A stretch of 64,000 bases of DNA from Brevibacillus antibioticus (GTDB taxonomy: Bacteria; Bacillota; Bacilli; Brevibacillales; Brevibacillaceae), in the NCBI RefSeq assembly GCF_005217615.1, contig NZ_SZNK01000001.1, forward strand, positions 4,465,001 through 4,529,000. The letters run 5' to 3'. The position numbers were made by a program, and so were the translations under genes. Every line of letters begins with the position of its first letter. Position 1 is the stretch's first letter. Shown here one piece after another: positions 26,837 to 35,647 of this stretch. The notes beneath the pieces are model-generated. The model did no database searches. It saw only the letters and a program-made list of their open reading frames with translations, and was not told the origin of the DNA.

Positions 26837-27769
26837 ATGACAAGCAGTCTATCACACGAGGCTTGGGTCGATAATAGAGAAGAAATAATCTTGTCCGTAC
26901 CTGCGGAATTCAGTTTTTCGCAAAATCTTCAATACTTGTCCAGAGCATCCAACGAATGCATGTTTCACATTCAAAACGGGCGCCTTTACAAAGCCATCCC
27001 AATTGAACAAGATTCACAAGTGGTCGAAATTCACGCAGATAACGAGCAAGGATTGACTGTGCGTTTTCTCAGCCCTTCGCTTCCCACTGAACAAGTCCGG
27101 ACGGAGGTAGCACGCTATATCCGCGATTGGTTCGATCTCGATCGAGACCTGGTTCCGTTTTATGAGCTTGCCGCAGGAGATGCTCTTCTACAGCAGTCCG
27201 TTGAGAAGTTTTACGGGCTGCGGACCATGGGTATTCCCGACCTGTTTGAAGCGCTCAGTTGGGGAATCATTGGACAACAAATTAATCTGACCTATGCGTA
27301 CACGCTGAAACGCCGGTTGGTAGAGACATTCGGAAGACAGGTAGAGTTCGAAGGACAGACGTATTGGCTTTTTCCCACAGCGGAAAAAATCGCCGGATTA
27401 TCCGTCGCTGATCTGGATGGATTGCACATGACGACCAAGAAATGCGAGTATTTGATTGACGTCGCACAACTCATCGTTGAAGGGAAACTATCGAAAGAGC
27501 TATTATGGGACGGAGGAGATTATCAGACCGCGGAGAAACGATTGACCAGCATCCGCGGGATTGGACCGTGGACGGCCAACTATGTGCTCATGCGTTGTCT
27601 GCGAATTCCTTCTGCTTTTCCCATTGATGATGTCGGCCTGCACAATGCGATCAAATTTTTACTTGGCAAAGAAAAAAAGCCGACAAAAGCAGAAATACGA
27701 GAGCTATCCAAGGCTTGGACGAATTGGGAGTCGTACGCTACTTTTTATTTATGGCGTTTTCTTTATTAA
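26837..27769 (+). CDS. alkA: DNA-3-methyladenine glycosylase II, AlkA-like
   Basis: A 310-residue helix-hairpin-helix glycosylase that removes alkylated purines. The HhH motif is [12 protein letters not shown], followed by the catalytic aspartate in F-P-I-D-D-V-G-L. The N-terminal 100 residues match the AlkA_N-like domain. ATG 26837 is preceded by AGGAGG. It begins an operon with nfo 19 nt downstream and is divergent from adaA. The region just upstream holds a TATAAA element and a TCGCTTTT stretch that could be an Ada half-site. Confidence 0.92.
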   Translation: MTSSLSHEAWVDNREEIILSVPAEFSFSQNLQYLSRASNECMFHIQNGRLYKAIPIEQDSQVVEIHADNEQGLTVRFLSPSLPTEQVRTEVARYIRDWFDLDRDLVPFYELAAGDALLQQSVEKFYGLRTMGIPDLFEALSWGIIGQQINLTYAYTLKRRLVETFGRQVEFEGQTYWLFPTAEKIAGLSVADLDGLHMTTKKCEYLIDVAQLIVEGKLSKELLWDGGDYQTAEKRLTSIRGIGPWTANYVLMRCLRIPSAFPIDDVGLHNAIKFLLGKEKKPTKAEIRELSKAWTNWESYATFYLWRFLY

Positions 27770-27788
27770 TCAAAGGAGGTTCTATCCT

Positions 27789-28907
27789 ATGCTAAAAATA
27801 GGTTCGCACGTATCATTCTCCGGTAAAGGACTGCTGAATGCCGCCCAAGAAGCAGCCACCTACGGCTCGAGTACCTTTATGATCTACACGGGTGCACCGC
27901 AAAACACCCGCCGCAAGCCGATCGAGGACCAGTACATTACGGAAGGCAGAGAAGTAATGGCGAAGCAGGGCGTGGATGAAATTGTCGTACATGCCCCGTA
28001 CATTATTAACTTGGGCTCTTACAAGGACGATACCTACGAGCTCGCTGTCCGCTTTCTGCAAGAAGAGATTCGCCGGACCGACTACATTGGCGTCAAAAAT
28101 ATCGTGCTACACCCTGGCGCATACACCGACAAGGATGCAGAATACGGCATCGCCCGGATCGCGGAAGGCTTGAATGAAGTTCTGACAGGCGTCAAAGACA
28201 CCGAAGTGAACATCGCGTTGGAGACGATGGCGGGTAAAGGGACGGAAATCGGTCGCAGCTTTGAGGAAATCGCGGCCATCATCGAGAAAGTAGAAGACAA
28301 CAGCAGGCTGACCGTCTGCATGGATACTTGCCACATTCACGATGCTGGCTACGATATCGTCAACGACTTCGATGGCGTCTTGGAACAGTTTGACCGGACA
28401 ATCGGCTTGGACCGTCTCGCCGTTGTTCACTTGAATGACAGCAAAAACTTCCGCGGGGCAGGCAAAGACCGCCATGCGCCAATCGGTGCGGGACTCATCG
28501 GCTTTGATGCGATGCATTACATCGTGAACCACGAGAAAATCCGCCACCTGCCACTTGTACTGGAGACACCTTGGATCAGCAAAGAAAAAGGCAACGAGCG
28601 TCCGATGTACGAAGCAGAAATCGCCCTCCTGCGCGGGGAAGTGGACAAGCGCTTCGGCGACGAATTCATGGACCATGTGGAGCGCCTCGATTTCTTTTTC
28701 CGCAAACAAGATGTCACCAGACGCGAGTATGTGATTGGAATTTGGGAGCTGCTCAAAAACGACGCGAAGGCAAAGAAAGCCGATGGCCGCGAGCCGATGG
28801 AGCGCCTGTACGATATGGTGAAGGAAGCGAGATTGTTCCCTGAGCTTACCGAAGAGCAGATCAACCATCGCTTGAGTGCCTACTTCGCGGTTCCGAAATT
28901 CTCGTAA
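27789..28907 (+). CDS. nfo: endonuclease IV with C-terminal extension
   Basis: A 372-residue AP endonuclease of the Nfo family. It shows G-S-H-V-S-F near the start, V-H-A-P-Y, V-L-H-P-G, A-L-E-T-M-A, M-D-T-C-H, H-L-N-D-S-K and L-E-T-P-W, which carry the trinuclear zinc ligands. It cuts abasic sites left by AlkA. AGGAGG stands ten bases before ATG 27789. Typical family members are about 280-300 residues. This one carries roughly 80 extra C-terminal residues, rich in charged helix, of unknown role. Confidence 0.93.
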   Translation: MLKIGSHVSFSGKGLLNAAQEAATYGSSTFMIYTGAPQNTRRKPIEDQYITEGREVMAKQGVDEIVVHAPYIINLGSYKDDTYELAVRFLQEEIRRTDYIGVKNIVLHPGAYTDKDAEYGIARIAEGLNEVLTGVKDTEVNIALETMAGKGTEIGRSFEEIAAIIEKVEDNSRLTVCMDTCHIHDAGYDIVNDFDGVLEQFDRTIGLDRLAVVHLNDSKNFRGAGKDRHAPIGAGLIGFDAMHYIVNHEKIRHLPLVLETPWISKEKGNERPMYEAEIALLRGEVDKRFGDEFMDHVERLDFFFRKQDVTRREYVIGIWELLKNDAKAKKADGREPMERLYDMVKEARLFPELTEEQINHRLSAYFAVPKFS

Positions 28908-28989
28908 GGTAAGAACACTACATGTAGGCTGACCGTGGCTTCCTCCTTTTGGAGTGAAAACAACACATGACCAATAGAGGGGGAGCCAT

Positions 28990-29289
28990 ATGCCTACACC
29001 GAAAAAGCCAGCACCTCCAGATGCTGACTCTGCCAAAACATACACCCTGCTCGGAGCTGATCGTTCCTTTTATCAAAGTGATACTCCGGGTACATTGGGG
29101 GGCTATCGACCACGCACAATATACGGCCGACTGGATTGCCCCTCTGCTATCAGAGCTATTACGCGAGGCGGTTATGTCCGGCATCGCGTTTTTTTTGCGG
29201 ATGAAGCTACTGCTATTGCTGCGGGGTATCGACCTTGCGCTGTTTGTTTACGGGAGAAATATTTGTTGTGGAAAGCGATGCGAGCGTAG
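28990..29289 (+). CDS. stand-alone Ada-like zinc-binding protein
   Basis: A 99-residue protein whose second half matches the Ada metal-binding domain: Y-G-R-L-D-C (45-50) and G-Y-R-P-C-A-V-C (79-86). Aligned with AdaA, Cys50, Cys83 and Cys86 are kept, but the methyl-acceptor cysteine is replaced by Gly46. It therefore cannot repair phosphotriesters by the Ada mechanism, and His65 might complete a zinc site. GAGGGGGAG precedes ATG 28990. It follows nfo by 82 nt and may belong to the same repair operon. Its function is unknown. Confidence 0.8.
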   Translation: MPTPKKPAPPDADSAKTYTLLGADRSFYQSDTPGTLGGYRPRTIYGRLDCPSAIRAITRGGYVRHRVFFADEATAIAAGYRPCAVCLREKYLLWKAMRA

Positions 29290-29291
29290 AT

Positions 29292-29534
29292 TTAAAGAGT
29301 CTTTCCATTTCGTTCATTTCCTCGCTTGAAATTCCCTGTGATTTTCGCGAGGTGTAATTGTACCGTTTTGTCATCTTCCGCTGCCTTTATTTTATCTAGA
29401 AATCTTTCCGCTTCCTTCCCCTTTAACGTTTTTACCAGCTTCCCTTGATAGTCGATGAATACCGTCTGATCTTTTGCTACTCGATAGTGAAAGGGATTTT
29501 CGTCTAAACGATTTCTTTTATCAATCCGGCTCAT
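29292..29534 (-). CDS. small hypothetical basic protein
   Basis: An 80-residue lysine- and arginine-rich soluble protein with no recognised family. ATG 29534 has AGGAGG upstream; the longer frame to 29603 overlaps the preceding gene. It contains a short antiparallel segment (Q-T-V-F-I-D-Y-Q-G-K) followed by helix. It ends 3 bp from the converging Ada-like gene and is the last gene of a leftward operon with two upstream genes. Confidence 0.7.
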   Translation of the reverse strand: MSRIDKRNRLDENPFHYRVAKDQTVFIDYQGKLVKTLKGKEAERFLDKIKAAEDDKTVQLHLAKITGNFKRGNERNGKTL

Positions 29535-29554
29535 TTGCCAGCCTCCTGCGCTCT

Positions 29555-29950
29555 CTATAGAACACCTGCGGGGATTCGAAAGAGTACATAGTTGCCTGTC
29601 CACATTTGTGAGGTAATGATCAGCTTCTCGCTCCCCCGTTCAAAAAAGTATCCGGCTCCATCTTGTTGGATAAAGGTCCAGCCTTTTTCTGTCACCGCTC
29701 GTTTCATCGCTTCCGCCGCTGTAGCTTGATTTGCTTGCGGCCCATACCCATACCAATCGACGTTTTCCTCCGTTGTCAATTTGACGATGGTTCCCGTGTT
29801 TTCGCCCAACAGTTCCGTCACTTCTCTTTTGGACTTGGATTCGAATGGTAATGAAGGATACCCGATCAGAGAAGCATTCGCGATCATGATGAAACAAAGG
29901 TACAAGAAAAATAGGAGGAACAAAACTTTCACTCGCTTGTTCATGCCCAT
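29555..29950 (-). CDS. membrane-anchored hypothetical protein
   Basis: 131 residues. A basic start (M-G-M-N-K-R-V-K) and one hydrophobic helix (about 9-30) form a signal anchor or uncleaved signal, followed by a roughly 100-residue extracellular domain. No family recognised. ATG 29950 has AAGAGGAG upstream and lies 4 nt from the stop codon of the cyclase gene, so the two are probably co-translated. Confidence 0.7.
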   Translation of the reverse strand: MGMNKRVKVLFLLFFLYLCFIMIANASLIGYPSLPFESKSKREVTELLGENTGTIVKLTTEENVDWYGYGPQANQATAAEAMKRAVTEKGWTFIQQDGAGYFFERGSEKLIITSQMWTGNYVLFRIPAGVL

Positions 29951-29954
29951 GCAA

Positions 29955-30734
29955 CTACTCCTCTTCTTCAAAAATAGCAACAGGACGCGCCCATCCCGCA
30001 CTTGCTCCCTTCACTTTTACAGGGAACACAGAAACGGTAAACCCGTAGGGCCTCGGCAATTGCTCCAAATTCGCCAGCTTTTCAATTTGGCAATACTCCT
30101 TCTCTTTTCCCACATAGTGGGCCGCCCATAAAACGCCATCGCGCGGATTTTGTTTATAATCAGCGGCTTGAACGGAAAACGGGATATCCCATCCCCACCC
30201 ATCGGTTCCCATGACCTTGATTCCTTGATCGATCAACCAATGTGTCGCTTCGGCGGATACTCCCGCATGTGATTGAAAATAGTGTTCTTCATAGTATCTT
30301 TTATCCGCGTCCGTCCTGATCAGGACAATATCGAACGGTTTTAGTTCGTATTGGATTTGGGCGAGCTTCTGTTTTACATCATTCACCGTGATCTCATAGC
30401 CAGACGGCTTTTCACTAAAATCAAGCAGGACACCATCTCCGTAGAACCACTCCAACGGCAACTGATCAATCGTTTTCGCTGGCTCTCCCTCTGAAGTAGG
30501 CCAGTAATGCCATGGTGCATCGACATGTGTTCCCGTATGTGTCGTGAGTGTCACTGTTTCACTCGCCCAAGCCTTCTGTTCGGGAAAATCCGTTGGTTGC
30601 AATCCGAAATACTGGGCGGCTTGGACAGCCCCTTCTTCATGACTATTGTATTGAATCTCAGGTGGGAACGGTTCTTTTGCCAGACGATCAAGAGGCACAC
30701 TCAGATCAATGAACCTACGTGCTTTTCTGTTCAT
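29955..30734 (-). CDS. cyclase/kynurenine formamidase-family hydrolase
   Basis: A 259-residue member of the putative cyclase family (PF04199). The metal-binding motif H-T-G-T-H-V-D-A-P is near residue 70, followed by a W-H-Y-W segment and D-I-V-L-I-R-T-D. Family members hydrolyse N-formylkynurenine or related amides and lactones using zinc or manganese. There is no tryptophan-catabolic neighbour, so the substrate is open. ATG 30734 is chosen with AAGGGA upstream; the ATG fifteen codons earlier lacks a good site. Confidence 0.85.
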   Translation of the reverse strand: MNRKARRFIDLSVPLDRLAKEPFPPEIQYNSHEEGAVQAAQYFGLQPTDFPEQKAWASETVTLTTHTGTHVDAPWHYWPTSEGEPAKTIDQLPLEWFYGDGVLLDFSEKPSGYEITVNDVKQKLAQIQYELKPFDIVLIRTDADKRYYEEHYFQSHAGVSAEATHWLIDQGIKVMGTDGWGWDIPFSVQAADYKQNPRDGVLWAAHYVGKEKEYCQIEKLANLEQLPRPYGFTVSVFPVKVKGASAGWARPVAIFEEEE

Positions 30735-30831
30735 AGCAGGATTCCCTTCTTTCTCCCTTTGAGTTTTCTGTATTTTCAATCAACCCTACTGTACTACCTG
30801 CCTTCCACCATCGTCAAATGAACACAAGCAA

Positions 30832-30869
30832 AAGGCCAGTACCTCCTCGTCTATACAGGTACTGGCCTT
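30832..30869. terminator. strong terminator after the MerR gene
   Basis: A 13-pair perfect stem AAGGCCAGTACCT/AGGTACTGGCCTT begins 3 nt after the MerR stop codon. The T-run is short on both strands, but the stem is very stable. Confidence 0.8.
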
Positions 30870-30871
30870 CT

Positions 30872-31675
30872 TCATGGGGATTCTATGGGAATTTGTACTT
30901 CTATATACGTATCGCCCCCATGTGGGGATTGCAGATAGTTTTCTCTGCCTGGCTGATCTTTTTTGATCCGGTATTGATTGCGCTCTATCCATTTTGCCAA
31001 GTCAATACAGGCCGTAGAAGGAACGAATGGCTCTACGCGTTGGACCAGGGTGGCCATCATCGGCTCCTCTGGCAGCATACGTACTTCCAGCTTGTCGGAT
31101 GGCAAGGCAATGTCCTGTTTGAGTACATAGCCGATCTCTAATTCGAATGCCGTCTCGTCTCTCTCCGACTCTTTCCACAAAACGATGGGGGAAAGCATCC
31201 CTCTCTGCTGCTTGCCTGCATAATGAGCCAGCTGATCAAAAAGCATCGGAATCTCCTCTACGGTACCTTCTGAACGAAATGAAACAACTTTTTGGGCTTC
31301 GACTTGTTTAAAGACAACCTCTTGTTCTATGTACCCCTTTTGCTCGATCGAAAGCAGACGCTCCTTGATTCGATTCAATCGTGCTTGCTCCTCCTCAAGT
31401 AGCCGTTCCATCTCCCTTTCTTTTTGCCTGAATATGCCTTGTAGTTGGTCTATGGACATTTCTTCATGCAGCAATTGCTGAATTTGTTGCAACGTAAATC
31501 CCAAGTCCTTGTACATGAGGATTCGATTAAGCGTAACCAATTGCTCTGCTGCATAAAACCGATAGCCAGTCTCTTTGTCGATATCCGCTGGCTTTAAAAT
31601 GCCAATTTGGTCATAAAAACGAAGCGTTTTTAGGGACACTCTGCTCAATCGGGAAAATTCACTGATCTTAAACAT
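30872..31675 (-). CDS. MerR-family regulator with GyrI-like effector domain
   Basis: A 267-residue regulator. The MerR winged helix is at 1-70 (F-K-I-S-E-F-S-R-L-S-R-V-S-L-K-T-L-R-F-Y-D, where the Tyr-Asp pair is typical), a coiled coil spans about 75-115, and a GyrI-like drug-binding domain follows at 125-265. It resembles BltR/BmrR-type multidrug sensors. It is divergent from an alpha/beta hydrolase gene whose promoter has the stretched spacer that MerR proteins untwist, so that gene is its probable target. Confidence 0.9.
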   Translation of the reverse strand: MFKISEFSRLSRVSLKTLRFYDQIGILKPADIDKETGYRFYAAEQLVTLNRILMYKDLGFTLQQIQQLLHEEMSIDQLQGIFRQKEREMERLLEEEQARLNRIKERLLSIEQKGYIEQEVVFKQVEAQKVVSFRSEGTVEEIPMLFDQLAHYAGKQQRGMLSPIVLWKESERDETAFELEIGYVLKQDIALPSDKLEVRMLPEEPMMATLVQRVEPFVPSTACIDLAKWIERNQYRIKKDQPGRENYLQSPHGGDTYIEVQIPIESP

Positions 31676-31700
31676 GGAAAAACCCCACTCTATCGTCCCC

Positions 31701-31731
31701 TTGACTTTCCCCTGTACGGGAACGTTTATAG
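31701..31731 (+). promoter_or_regulatory. MerR-type promoter with 19-bp spacer
   Basis: TTGACT (31701-31706) and TTATAG (31726-31731) are 19 bp apart. The spacer contains the inverted repeat TTCCC-N6-GGGAA (31707-31722). This is the layout activated by MerR proteins, and it faces the hydrolase at 31769. Confidence 0.75.
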
Positions 31732-31768
31732 TTGAAAAAAATCATGCTTAGAAAAGGAGCAATGCGAA

Positions 31769-32779
31769 ATGGATTACGACATTTTTCACTTGGGAGATGT
31801 TCGCTTGCAGTCAGGAGTGACACTACCGCATGCATTTATTGCTTACAAAACGTACGGCACGCTCAACGCAGCCAAGGATAACGTCATTATATTTCCTACA
31901 TCGTTTGGAGACCAGCATTACCAAAACGAATGGCTTATCGGGGAAGATAAGGCTTTGAACCCGAATCAATATTTTATCATCATTCCCAACATGCTCGGCA
32001 ACGGGCTATCGTCCTCCCCGAGCAACACGGCAAGCCCGTATGATCAGTCCCATTTTCCACACGTTACGATCTACGATAATGTCGCAGTTCAGCATCGACT
32101 CATTACGGAGAGGTTTGGCATCAAAAAAATTGCGCTGGCAACTGGCTGGTCGATGGGGGCCATCCAGGCTTTTCATTGGGCGGCACTCTACCCAGATATG
32201 GTCGAAAGATTGGCTCCTTTTGCCGGAACCGCAAAAACATGGCCGCATAACATCGTCTTGATCGAAGGCATCCGAGCAGCATTGCAAGCCGATGTAGCTT
32301 GGAATAACGGGCAATATACAGCGCCTCCCGAGGTGGGCTTACGTACCTTGGGCCGCGTTTATGCGAGTTGGGGGTTTTCACAGCCATTTTACCGAGAGGA
32401 ATGCTATAAAGCTTTGGGCTATGAGACACTTTCCGAATTTATCTCGGGATTTTGGGAGGAGAGCTTTGTTCCTTCGGATGCAAATGACTTGCTGGCGATG
32501 ATGTGGACGTGGCAGCATGCCGACATTAGCCAAAATGATAAGTACAAGGGAGACTTTGAGACAGCGTTACGAAGCATCCAGGCACGAACGGTTGTGATGC
32601 CCGTACGGACTGATTTGTATTTCACGCCAGAAGACAGTGAATATGAGACGAAGCACATCCCTAACGCTACCTTTAAGCCGATTGAATCAATCTGGGGACA
32701 CTTGGCTGGGTTTGGACTTAACCCAGTCGATACCGCTTTTATTAATAACACGTTAAAAGAACTGTTGGGAACGAACTGA
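31769..32779 (+). CDS. alpha/beta hydrolase related to homoserine acetyltransferase
   Basis: A 336-residue protein of the MetX-like branch of the alpha/beta hydrolases. It shows Y-K-T-Y-G near the start, a P-N-M-L-G-N-G oxyanion region and the nucleophile in G-W-S-M-G-A (Ser128). An aspartate in P-V-R-T-D-L and the histidine in W-G-H-L-A-G complete the triad. With no methionine genes around it and a drug-sensor-like MerR controlling it, a detoxifying or general esterase role is as likely as homoserine acylation. Confidence 0.85.
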   Translation: MDYDIFHLGDVRLQSGVTLPHAFIAYKTYGTLNAAKDNVIIFPTSFGDQHYQNEWLIGEDKALNPNQYFIIIPNMLGNGLSSSPSNTASPYDQSHFPHVTIYDNVAVQHRLITERFGIKKIALATGWSMGAIQAFHWAALYPDMVERLAPFAGTAKTWPHNIVLIEGIRAALQADVAWNNGQYTAPPEVGLRTLGRVYASWGFSQPFYREECYKALGYETLSEFISGFWEESFVPSDANDLLAMMWTWQHADISQNDKYKGDFETALRSIQARTVVMPVRTDLYFTPEDSEYETKHIPNATFKPIESIWGHLAGFGLNPVDTAFINNTLKELLGTN

Positions 32780-32834
32780 AAATACGAAGTAGAGGGACAC
32801 CTATAATGGTGCCCCTTCCTTATTGAAAGGTACA

Positions 32835-34241
32835 TCACTTCATCCTTATCGTAACATCTGGAAAGCGCTCCACAACATCTAAATAGGAAGCATTTGGATC
32901 ACCTTTAAGATTCCGGTCCAGGAAGGCTAGCGATACTTCGTTAATAATGGTGTGATTGCGCCGCGCTTCAGGACAAATTGCTTCCATCAGTGGTGAATAC
33001 AGAGGAAAATCTGTAAAGCTGAGATGCCCCGCCTGCAAGATATCCAACTCTACACCTGATTGAGCTAATACTCGCTCTCGCCGCCCTTCTTCGGCTAGAT
33101 TCATCTCCGGGGAATCCTCCAGTTCTGGTAATTTGAAGCCTCCGTTCATAATCATCAGCGGTTTCGTTAATGGTTTGTCACGATCCTCACCGTACAAGTA
33201 GCCATCCATATTAATACCTGCTTTAAATGCAGGATTTTTGTATAGAACATCTACCGCAGTTGCACCCCCAAAGGAGTGACCGATGATGCCCACATTGGAA
33301 AAGTCAGCTCGATGGGCAAACGGACTCTCCGTTACACTTTCACTCATATCCATAAGCTGCTGAAGGGCAAATTCGATATCCTGCGTCTGCTCCTTGATAA
33401 CAGGAATAGAAGCATGATTCTGTACGTTGTATTCCATAGGGAGATGAGAGCTCGTGTCTATGAAAGGAGCATAGCTGCCATCTGGATAAACAGACAGCAT
33501 CGCCGTCCCAGGATGCTCGACCGCCGCTACAATATAACCGTGGCTGGCTAATTCAATCGCTTGAAACGTATTCGTAAAGCGGCTACCTAGCATATTCCCG
33601 TGCGATAAGAAAATGATTGGTGCTTGTTTTACGTCTGGGGCGAAGGAAGTTCCCGCGTAAGTATGCGTCTCCACCTGTTCGAGGTAGCTCAATACTTTCC
33701 CAGAAAATCCGTACTGTTCCTCGATTGCTTTGGCAAACGCCGGCAGGTTGGAAATGTATTTACCTGGAGTAGCAGAAGATGAAGAATCAGCTGGATACCA
33801 GATCTGCACATTGATCTTTCTGGACGTCCCGTCACTCCCTATGCGAGAGTTGTCCGGCCATGTGTAGGTAACCGTTCCTACTCGATAAGCGCCAGTTGGT
33901 CTCTCAAAGGAAAAGACAGGTAACATAAGTGGCAGGCAAATGGCGAGTGCGCTCAGTAGAAAAGCCGGCACACTGAGTAAAATAGACTTCTTCCATTCTC
34001 TATCCCTTATCATGTTCCGGTAAGCCCTGGCTCCGTACATACATAGGGCGATTAGTGCAATCAAATAAGCTAGCCCCATTTGCCAACGCGCATTTTCAAA
34101 AATTAGGTGAAACAACCCTGTTCCGACCAGCAAAATAGGCATTCCCCATAGAAATAGCCGCCCTGGAGCTTTCCGAGACCAAATTAAGTACCACAATGAG
34201 CCTATAGCCAAAATGACAAACACAACTTCAAAAATCCGCAT
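32835..34241 (-). CDS. membrane-anchored PAF-acetylhydrolase-like esterase
   Basis: 468 residues. Three or four membrane helices fill residues 1-115, followed by an extracellular alpha/beta hydrolase domain of the platelet-activating-factor acetylhydrolase/dienelactone hydrolase type: oxyanion L-S-H-G-N-M, nucleophile G-H-S-F-G-G and the late histidine in G-H-L-S-F-T-D. A MarR gene lies 130 nt upstream on the same strand, and the start is preceded by an AT-rich stretch containing TTTAATTAAACTTAAA, which resembles the MarR palindrome. The substrate is unknown. Confidence 0.85.
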   Translation of the reverse strand: MRIFEVVFVILAIGSLWYLIWSRKAPGRLFLWGMPILLVGTGLFHLIFENARWQMGLAYLIALIALCMYGARAYRNMIRDREWKKSILLSVPAFLLSALAICLPLMLPVFSFERPTGAYRVGTVTYTWPDNSRIGSDGTSRKINVQIWYPADSSSSATPGKYISNLPAFAKAIEEQYGFSGKVLSYLEQVETHTYAGTSFAPDVKQAPIIFLSHGNMLGSRFTNTFQAIELASHGYIVAAVEHPGTAMLSVYPDGSYAPFIDTSSHLPMEYNVQNHASIPVIKEQTQDIEFALQQLMDMSESVTESPFAHRADFSNVGIIGHSFGGATAVDVLYKNPAFKAGINMDGYLYGEDRDKPLTKPLMIMNGGFKLPELEDSPEMNLAEEGRRERVLAQSGVELDILQAGHLSFTDFPLYSPLMEAICPEARRNHTIINEVSLAFLDRNLKGDPNASYLDVVERFPDVTIRMK

Positions 34242-34371
34242 ATCGATGCAGCCTCCTTCACACAGATAATTAATGCAAATTAATATTTAATTAAACTTAA
34301 ATATAGGGCACGGGTTAGCCAAGACATCCGCCCCTCTCCTGATGCCCCAGCCGCTCACCCTTGTTTCGTCA

Positions 34372-34830
34372 TTATTCAACTGTCTTCGGCGTCTGCTCTT
34401 CCTCAATAATTCTCCGGAACTTCAACATTATTTCCTTTAGCGCTACCAAATCTTCGTAAGGAAGTTTGGAATAGAAGCGCTCTATGATCGACAATTCAAT
34501 CTTGCGGCTTGTTTCGATATAGTTCACTCCGGCAGTATCCAGCTCCACAAAAATTTCCCGGCGATTCCCAGGGTTAATCGAACGTTTGACTAACTGGCGC
34601 TTTTCCATCTTGTTCAACATTTGGCTGACTGCACTTGCCGTGATGTCCATATGCTTTGCCAGTTCACCAGTGAGCAGTCGACCGCGATCATGCAACAAGT
34701 TAATCATAATAATCTGGTTACTCGTAATCGTCTCATCCAACACATCCGCGTATTCTTGCGTCAGCATCACCTGGCAAGCATACTCGATTTCGTTTAGCTC
34801 CCGGATAAAAGCGACGAGCTCTTCATTCAT
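34372..34830 (-). CDS. MarR-family regulator
   Basis: A 152-residue winged-helix regulator. I-T-A-S-A-V-S-Q-M-L-N-K-M-E is the recognition helix and N-P-G-N-R-R-E-I-F-V the wing. Helices at both ends form the dimer. It lies upstream of the membrane esterase and divergent from a RibD/DHFR-like gene. A perfect palindrome sits 18 nt before its own start, so autorepression is likely. Confidence 0.9.
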   Translation of the reverse strand: MNEELVAFIRELNEIEYACQVMLTQEYADVLDETITSNQIIMINLLHDRGRLLTGELAKHMDITASAVSQMLNKMEKRQLVKRSINPGNRREIFVELDTAGVNYIETSRKIELSIIERFYSKLPYEDLVALKEIMLKFRRIIEEEQTPKTVE

Positions 34831-34847
34831 TTAACCACCACCAATAA

Positions 34848-34861
34848 TTAAGTTAACTTAA
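34848..34861. promoter_or_regulatory. MarR operator palindrome
   Basis: TTAAGTTAACTTAA is a perfect 14-bp inverted repeat between the divergent MarR and RibD/DHFR-like genes. A related but imperfect A+T-rich repeat lies at about 34270-34302 before the esterase. Confidence 0.7.
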
Positions 34862-34962
34862 CTATTAAGATAAACGATAATCTACGACTATGTCAATCTG
34901 GTGTGTTCAAATCCCAGCTTGCTTCACATAAAATGGAAGTACGAAAAAGGAGGGATCTCTGA

Positions 34963-35514
34963 ATGGCTACCTTAACGTATCATGTTGCCGTTTCGCTAGA
35001 CAATTTCATTGCCGATCAAGCCATGATGGACGGAAATATCGACAGCACTCTCTTTTTATTTGAGGGCGAACATGTACCGGATTTTTTATCTGAAATTCAG
35101 GAATATGATGCTGTCCTGATGGGCGCCAAAACGTACGAGTTTGGGTTTAAATTCGGTGCCAAGCCCGGCGAACCAGGCTATAAGGGGATCAAGCATTATA
35201 TTTTCTCAAGCTCCATGCAGTTTGAGTCCAATGCAGAAGTCGAGCTGGTCAAAGGCGATGCCATCGAATTTATCAAGAATCTCAAACAGCAAGAAAACGG
35301 CAAGCTGTGGCTATGTGGGGGCGGTGAATTGGCAGGAGCGTTACTGACACATCAACTGATTGATCAATTAGTGCTGAAAGTGAATCCGGTGATGGTCGGT
35401 GAAGGTGTCCCGCTATTCGGAAGTCTGAAGCCACGTCTCAAACTCGAGTTAGTGGACATGAAGCAGTACGTGAACGGCGTAACGAAGCCTACTTATAACA
35501 TTTTTTATATTTAA
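34963..35514 (+). CDS. dihydrofolate reductase-family (RibD C-terminal-like) protein
   Basis: A 183-residue RibD_C/DHFR-fold protein. It shows V-S-L-D-N-F-I-A near the start, the NADPH-binding W-L-C-G-G-G-E-L-A-G loop and late strand P-V-M-V-G-E-G-V-P-L-F. Stand-alone members (YwjB/YyaP-like) are presumed NADPH-dependent reductases of unknown substrate. ATG 34963 follows AAAGGAGGG. It is divergent from the MarR gene. Confidence 0.88.
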   Translation: MATLTYHVAVSLDNFIADQAMMDGNIDSTLFLFEGEHVPDFLSEIQEYDAVLMGAKTYEFGFKFGAKPGEPGYKGIKHYIFSSSMQFESNAEVELVKGDAIEFIKNLKQQENGKLWLCGGGELAGALLTHQLIDQLVLKVNPVMVGEGVPLFGSLKPRLKLELVDMKQYVNGVTKPTYNIFYI

Positions 35515-35529
35515 TCTTGCTTACTAAGA

Positions 35530-35564
35530 GAAACGGGACCGCATTATTCGGCCCCGTTTCTTTT
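35530..35564 (+). terminator. terminator after the RibD/DHFR-like gene
   Basis: GAAACGGG and CCCGTTTC enclose an inner CCG/CGG pair and are followed by TTTT. Confidence 0.85.
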
Positions 35565-35647
35565 GAGAAATTACAGCGTAATCTTAACAGATTTTGATTA
35601 CGTTACGTCCTGTAGCTCACGAACTGGAACTTCTGCTGCCAGTTTTG

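Noticed and set aside
27561-27788. Upstream extension of nfo to 27561
   Set aside because: This part lies in a different frame of alkA; the real start at 27789 has a strong ribosome site and the family N-terminus.
28107-29045. 312-codon open frame on the minus strand
   Set aside because: It is antisense to nfo, lacks a ribosome site and resembles no family; a shadow of a G+C-rich coding frame.
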